A DNA stretch of 64,000 bases from contig CM052359.1 in assembly GCA_028551475.1 (NCBI GenBank), positions 18,973,583 to 19,037,582 of the forward strand, given 5' to 3'. The position numbers and the translations under genes are program-made. This DNA is from Casuarina equisetifolia. Taxonomy: Eukaryota; Streptophyta; Magnoliopsida; Fagales; Casuarinaceae. The notes below the pieces were generated by a model. It saw nothing but the letters and a program-made list of their open reading frames with translations. It did no database searches and had not been told where the DNA came from. This document shows positions 57,881 to 64,000 of this stretch, piece by piece; position 1 is the first letter of the stretch, and every line of letters begins with the position of its first letter.

Positions 57881-59587
57881 CTGCAAAAACAAGATGACCA
57901 ACAAAATTAAGTTATGTAAAAGCAAAGTTCATTTGCATAGAGAAAATACAAGGCATAGTATACAGAACAAGAAAAGAAGTGAAGATTCATTAAGCTAGTC
58001 TAACTTCATTATCCATGATCATCATAATGTACTGAAATGCAAACAGGTACTAGTGTCTTTTTTGTGCACTAAAACATGCAAAACGTTCGAGTCACAAAGG
58101 GATAGAGAGAGAGAGAGAGATGTCATAGAAAATTTAGAAAACTCAAAATCCAGGTCTACTAACCTTTTATTTTTATTCTTTTTCCCTTTTGCCTCACGCT
58201 ATAAAATTTTGGACAAATTTCTATCCACAGAATTACAAGGATAAAAGGTCAAACATTTCCTTAGAACTTTTCATTCAACTCCTTAGTGAAAAACGCAAAA
58301 CGGAACAACAATGATTCTGAATGCAGTACCATCAACCCCAGAGCATTACTCATATACCCAATTATAAGCGAAAGAGATAGGAATGAATAAGATTGAATTC
58401 ATCTAGCCAAATTTCTAGAATATTTCACTGAGTTTAGTGGCTCAATCTAAGCTAAATCTAAGCTTCATCAGCCACATTGTGCTATTCCATTTTGATAACA
58501 GAATCAAGAGGTTATTCCAAATTATTACCGATTTTACAAACCTAAATCTGAGATATATTTTAAGAATTTGTCACAACAAATCATACAGAAAACACGATCA
58601 TTAGCTCATTACAAGACAACTAAATTGGAACCCACAATTTATCATCAACATGATCAATGAAAATTCTAATTTTCCCCGTGTAATCAGACATAAATCACCC
58701 AGAAAAAGACAAGAAAGGTCAAACAAGTTTATTAAAAAATCTGGGCTTACACGTTCTTGATCCAAGAGTCTGGAATTTCCAATGAACCAAAAGCAGCTCA
58801 AAACTCCATTACATTCACCCAGATTGTTAAGAAACCAACAAATTAATCCAAAATTGATCTAAAAACGTAATTATGACCAGAGGATAAAATACCTGAAAAC
58901 CCTAATCTAAATTTGAAAAAGGGGGGGAAAAAAAAGTATAACTAAAAATAAGGGGAAAATTTCAATTTGATGCTGCAGATCTAACCCAAATCCCAAAACC
59001 TGACCGTGATGAATGAAACGAAGGAAAAGGATTTCGCTACAGAAGAAGGAATTGGTCCCCAAGGGTACCCACAAATCTGCAAATGACAAACAAGACCCAC
59101 ATGACAAAAAGTCTGACGATGAAATCAAAGAATTCCCCTCAGAAAACCCTAGAATCAGACATGAAGAGGTTGTTTCAGATTATATAATCAGAATAGCCTA
59201 ATTCACACGGAGATTGGATAAGGGCATATGTGGAAGAATCGATAGAGGAAATTTTATTGTCGATGCAAGTAAAAGAGGGAAACATAACAACCCAAACCCA
59301 TGAAAGTTGACAGATTTTGATGCCCCTTTGTGATTTTTGGTGGGTAGAAAGTCCATAACTTATTCCTTCTTTAACATAAAGGCCGTGCCCAATGTTCAAT
59401 TTGACTATATAGACCTAGCTCAAACGTCCTCGAGAACATTATAATTTCCAGCAGACAAGGCGAAAAGGACAATTTGGGAAAAATGAAAAAAAAAAAAAAG
59501 TCTCAAAAATAGTTTTTAAAGTCCCTCTGTTTTGGGCCTGTTGAAGGAAGTGGGAGAGGAGATATTGACGAGAAATTGGGGTCGTAC
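57881..59587 (-). other. JMJ16: Possible 1.7-kb intron in the JMJ16 5' UTR
   Basis: A strong donor, CAG/GTACGA, occurs at 59,590-59,582 on the minus strand and could join to the acceptor at 57,881. Leader introns are common in this gene family. The region has no recognised protein: 59,013-59,201 (+) is a 62-codon frame without a domain. It contains a (GA)n run at about 58,108-58,121. Confidence 0.35.
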
Positions 59588-59699
59588 CTGAGGGAGGATG
59601 AGGTTTCCGTTACTTATCGCGTAGCAAAGTGAAAGGTGGAGTCGATCGTTTTACAGCGAATGGGCAGGCCAAGCCATCCTGCACGGGAAGTTAACGCGT

Positions 59700-61880
59700 G
59701 GGACCCTGTTTTGACTAATAACTCTTCTTTTCTTATGAAAATACCACCAGATATTTTATGATGCCAAATAGGTAACATTATTGTTCTGAAAATTTTTATT
59801 GAAAACATATGGAGTGTATAAAATGACACCCATATTAGATTCCAACTATGTTTTGGGACTAATTGATCTAAAATTTTTAAATAGATTTAAATTGCCGTAA
59901 TGGAAGAAAAGTTTTTTTTTCATTTTCTTTTTATCATCTTAGGAGAAGACGTGTAAAAATACCTAAGTTTGGATTGCATTGATGTTAGTCTAACTATAGT
60001 AACTACAAAAAGATAATCTTTCATTTTACAAGGAAAAAGATACCCTCATTTTCTATTTTTTGACAAGGATTTTTGGAAGGCAGTAAATCTACAAGAAGTA
60101 ACTTCGAAAAAGTTTGTTAAATGAGGATTAGGACATTATTTATTGTTGATGGATCAATCCTATAATATTAAATGATCCATATGCGATTCCTTATCCAAAT
60201 TGTGGTTTTTACTACCTTATAGTGATGAGTCTTAAATTCTATGTCATCTTATATATCAATCTACGTGAGACTAATAAAATTCCATAAATATCGAATAAGG
60301 AATGAAATTAAATATTAAATTGATAACTATCAACATTATATCAAGAACAATAAACACAAGTTAAGAAATTCTATATGTAAATGATCTTATGTCCCAAGTG
60401 TGCTTGGAGAAGGGGGTGAATTAGTGTATATGGGTGTACAATTTTTCTTTTGAGTTTTTGTTGTCAATTCTTCTTTAATAGATTTTTTACTAGTAATTCA
60501 AGCATAAACTAAAAGTATGTATAAAATGATAACATAAAAGGAACAAAATAAAATCAAGCTTAAATAGTTTATATATATAAATTGTGAGTGCAATTCATAT
60601 ATAACAGCATAGTTTCCAATCAATAGTTTAACAGATTTTTAAGGTGATTTGACCAACACAAACATTTTTTACATCCACCATTCCTAAACCAAACACAAAT
60701 AGTAGCCTTTTCCCCATTAAGCACAAAAAAGTAACATAGAAGCTCTTTCTTAATTACAAACTACATGTAATACAAGCTATTACAAGCTTGATTTCATGAA
60801 TAAAAAGCTACAAGTTCAATTTAGGGTTTTTGATAAAACCCTAATAAATTTCCCTCCTTGTAGATCAACACAAAATAAGCATGTAAAAGAGCAAATAACA
60901 CAAACTATCAACAATACAAAATGTTTAGAACACTATAATCAAAAACTCTTCAACAATGGTTTAGATTGGATATTTTTCACTCCAACACTTCCCTATAAAT
61001 CTATAGTTGCTCATTTTAAACATAAACTAAAGGAGAAAAAGTTACTATTTCAAGCGTAAGCTTTAAGAGCTATAACAAAATTACTATTATAGCTAAAATA
61101 AAAGCGTTAGATGTGTAAGAGCAATATGGCTAAAAAGGGAAAGAGATGATAAAAGGAAATAAACTAAAGGATAGTCAAATGAGTCAAATAAGGGTAGACT
61201 TCACAATTTGTTCTTTTAAAATAATCCATTGTGTTACCTTTTAATCAAAATGATGAGTTCTTTTAGGTTTAGTAGTGGTGCAGTAATGCATGTGTTTTGC
61301 TTTAACAACACATCAATTAACTCACTCAATTGTTGCAATCAAAGGTGGATGTCCCCACAACCATACATTTAAGCATTTATCCTTTTTACAAACATATATC
61401 TTTAGTTTCTTTTAGACATACTTGATGATTATATGTATTAAGCTTCTCATGAGTTCCAAAATGAATTCCTTGTAGAGAAAATATAATATGCAGTCATCAA
61501 AACATTTCTAACAAATGATAGTTAATATTTGTCTATTTCTAGAATTAAACAATTGTACATGTCATTGTTACTCTTTTTCTCATGTGCCAATGCACACATG
61601 AATTTTATAGTAAATTATTTTTTTCTCCTTTTTAGATAAAAAAGAATAAGTATATAACTATATTTCTAGAAATCATTGAAATTTTTTGTATGTACTTTGC
61701 CAATAAAGTATAGTAAAATAGGACCACAAAATTACAAGGCTTTAGAATTTGTTAGACAATATCATATACACTTATTATATCCTCTTTATATTTTTTCCTC
61801 TGATGTCTTCATTAACTTTATCTTATACAACCTCTCAATAATGACTCTAAAAGGGAGAGTATCTCTTATAAGGGAAATAG
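59700..61880. other. Intergenic DNA with possible SIRE LTR debris
   Basis: No gene is supported. At 60,409-60,425 the sequence AGAAGGGGGTGAATTAG is the reverse complement of the AATTCACCCCCT motif found near the 3' end of the LTR at 18,115-19,684, which suggests a minus-strand SIRE-type LTR remnant to its right. Its other end could not be placed. Frames of 73-87 codons (60,796-61,059; 61,676-61,897) have no domain. Confidence 0.4.
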
Positions 61881-64000
61881 TTAATGGAGTGACTTAAAAC
61901 TCTTAAAAGCCTTTGTTGCATTGGAGTCCAACATGTTGGGTGACTTAAGGAAGCAATAAGAAGCCTTTGAAACGAAGATGATGGAAATGTTGTCCAATCT
62001 CCAAATCCTTGTGGATATGCAAATGGTATCCTTTAAAGGGGAACTTAGAGCCATCCAACCAAGACCTTTTGTCCTTGGTGGTGAAAAAGAAAACAAATGG
62101 GTGGAAACACTATAGACAAAGGCTTTTGATGGCTAACAAGTGCCATAGAAATTAAGAACTTCTTATAGGACACAAAACAAAAGGATAAGCATCACAAATA
62201 AACCAAGTAAGGTATGCATTGTATCTTTTTTTCGTCTAATCATGCTATATTGTGGTGGCATAAAAAACACCTAGAGATGGAAAATGGGAATGCAATATTG
62301 ACTCTTTAAAGGAGTTCAAGCATGAATTGAAATAGTTTTACACCAAGAATATGACCTTTGAAGCCCTTAAGAAGTTTAAAGAGTTAAGACATACAACCTT
62401 TTTTTACAAGTATGTTCAAGATTTCACAACTTTTTTTCTCCACATTTTAAGCATGGCTGAAGAAAATTTGTTATTCCACTTCATAGACAACCTGCAAAAC
62501 TAGGCCAAGTTGGAGGTCTAAAGACATAGGGTGAAGAACATAGACGAAGTCATTTTGATAGCAAATTCTTTGAAAAAATATCAATGTGATGAATCTTCCA
62601 AACCAAACCAGAAGCCAATTAAGTAAAACAAAAAGAGGCAGACAACCCTTTAACTATAGAAGGTAAGACAAAAAAACCTTCCAATCATAGAGTTAACAAA
62701 GAAAGGAATAGAGGCAATGCTCCTATTCTCTTGCTACCTTTGCAAGGGACCACATCCTATGTAGTTGTATGCTAAGTTTGGTTCATTGGCTTCCATGTCA
62801 AAGGAGTGGGAAAGGATAAAAAAACAATAGGCGAAAGAACAAGTAGGGGCTTTAGAATTGCTCAACACCCTCCAAGAAAAGACTTTGCATGAAGTAGGTA
62901 AACGACTAATGTTTGTGGATTTCAAAATCCAAAGGAAATGTGTTAAAGCCTTGATTGACACCAAAGCCTCCACAATTTCACCACTCCTAAAAAAGTGAAG
63001 AGTGTTAGCTTGAACATCACCAAAGGAGATGGTGAACAACAAAGCTTAGCCATTGTTCGACATTGCTCAAGGGGTTGAGTTGCACTTTGGCCAATGAAAG
63101 GGCCAGTGAACTTAGTTATAGCCATGGATGACTATGACTTGATCTTTAGAATGGAGTTTTTTTTATATAAGTAAACATCATCCCCTTGCAAGCATATGAT
63201 GCACTTTGCATCCTCACTATGAGCTTGATGTACATGATGCCAACCATGTTTATGATGATTACTCAAATGTTGACATTAAAAACATAACTAAAAAATGAAT
63301 TGAAAAAAAAAATGAGAAGCTACCTAATTTGTTACTTTAAAATTAGTGGAGTATGAAGAGATCCAAAAGGAGGAAGATCTTTCTTAACTTGTTTAAGACA
63401 TTCTTAAATAGAATAAGGACATGACACCTCCAAAGCTACCAAAACAACTAAATTTTAGGAGGAAAGTTAATCATGCCTTCAAAGTAGAGTTTGGAGCTGA
63501 GTCTTTTATAATGGTGCCACATATATGGCCTTGCTCAAATTGGAAGATCTCATAAAGCAACTTAAGATGTTATTAGATGCTAGTTATATATGACCTTTAA
63601 AGGTGCCTTACAAACCATTAGTTTTGTTCCAACAAAAGGATGTGTCTCTACATCTTTGTGTAGACAACCAAGCTTTAAACAAAGTAATTTTTAAGAAAAA
63701 TTATCATATTTCCTTAATCATTGATTTGTTTGATAGGTTGAGAAAAGCTTAACATTCCATCAAGATATAGTTACGGTAAAGATACCAATAAGTGTAAACT
63801 ATAGGAGAAAATGAGCCCAAAACTATATGCCTAATGAGGTAAAGGTAGTTTGATTTTTCAATTATGGCCTTTAACTTGATCATTGCCCTAACTACATTTT
63901 ATACACTAATGAACAATCTCTTCTATCCATTCTTGAACAAGTTTGTAATTAGTTACCTTGATGACATTGTAGTCTATATTGACTTATTGAAGGAACATGT
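61881..64000 (+). pseudogene. Decayed Ty3/gypsy gag-pol running off the right edge
   Basis: In order on the + strand: Gag of Ty3/gypsy type (LKEFKHELK, KKFKELRHTTFFYKYVQDF, NLLFHFIDNLQ at 62,307-62,500), a CYLCKGPHP knuckle trace (about 62,735), a protease-like stretch (MFVDFKIQRKCVKALIDTKA at 62,910-62,970), MDDYDLIFRMEF (about 63,124), and RT blocks (LPKQLNFRRKVNHAFKVEFG; VLFQQK; LCVDNQALNKV; LFDRL; LMNNLFYPFLNKFV) reaching the catalytic YLDDIVVY at 63,957-63,980. Multiple stops make it a pseudogene. Integrase, expected after RT, would lie beyond the window. The element is probably a chromovirus, from RT style. Confidence 0.85.

Noticed and set aside
59013..59201. 62-codon lysine-rich plus frame near the JMJ16 promoter
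   Set aside because: Low-complexity composition, antisense to the probable JMJ16 leader intron, no domain.

Overview
The window is nuclear DNA of a eudicot plant. It is AT-rich, with small genes or multi-exon genes separated by long stretches of intergenic DNA and decayed retrotransposons. The three host genes have clear Arabidopsis or land-plant counterparts: a GID1B-type gibberellin receptor, a VAPYRIN-like MSP/ankyrin protein and a JMJ16-type H3K4 demethylase. Gene density and repeat style fit a woody eudicot (a Vitis-like genome is possible), but the sequence alone does not fix the species.

Layout. 1-4.1 kb: no recognisable gene. 4.1-12.5 kb: a decayed Ty1/copia element on the + strand, split by a young, nearly complete Ty1/copia element on the - strand (4,310-9,929) that has 232-bp LTRs, a PBS, a PPT and a target-site duplication. 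13.1-22.5 kb: more copia remains on +, partly of SIRE/Maximus type, with a complete 1.57-kb LTR at 18,115-19,684. 22.5-26.9 kb: intergenic. 26.9-28.6 kb: GID1B on -, with one intron, a TATA box near 29,017 and four CACGTG G-boxes upstream. 30-42.7 kb: intergenic DNA with two further copia remnants (35.0-38.1 and 39.1-39.9 kb). 42.9-44.3 kb: an intronless VAPYRIN-like gene on +. 46.5-49.0 kb: a copia pol remnant followed by a tandem duplication of about 455 bp. 49.8-57.7 kb: JMJ16 on -, with 11 coding exons whose junctions all join cleanly into a 1,234-residue protein, plus a probable 5'-UTR intron reaching 59.6 kb. 61.9-64.0 kb: a decayed Ty3/gypsy element on + that runs off the right edge.

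The three host genes do not form a pathway. GID1B acts in gibberellin perception. The VAPYRIN-like protein probably acts in membrane trafficking (its relative VAPYRIN serves intracellular symbiosis). JMJ16 removes H3K4 methylation. I found no tRNA, rRNA, organelle insertion or CRISPR-like array. The most notable structures are the nested copia insertion, the LTR abutting a second pol remnant at 19.68 kb, the G-box cluster and possible divergent promoter upstream of GID1B, and the clean full-length JMJ16 model. I did not find convincing evidence of a new biological system.
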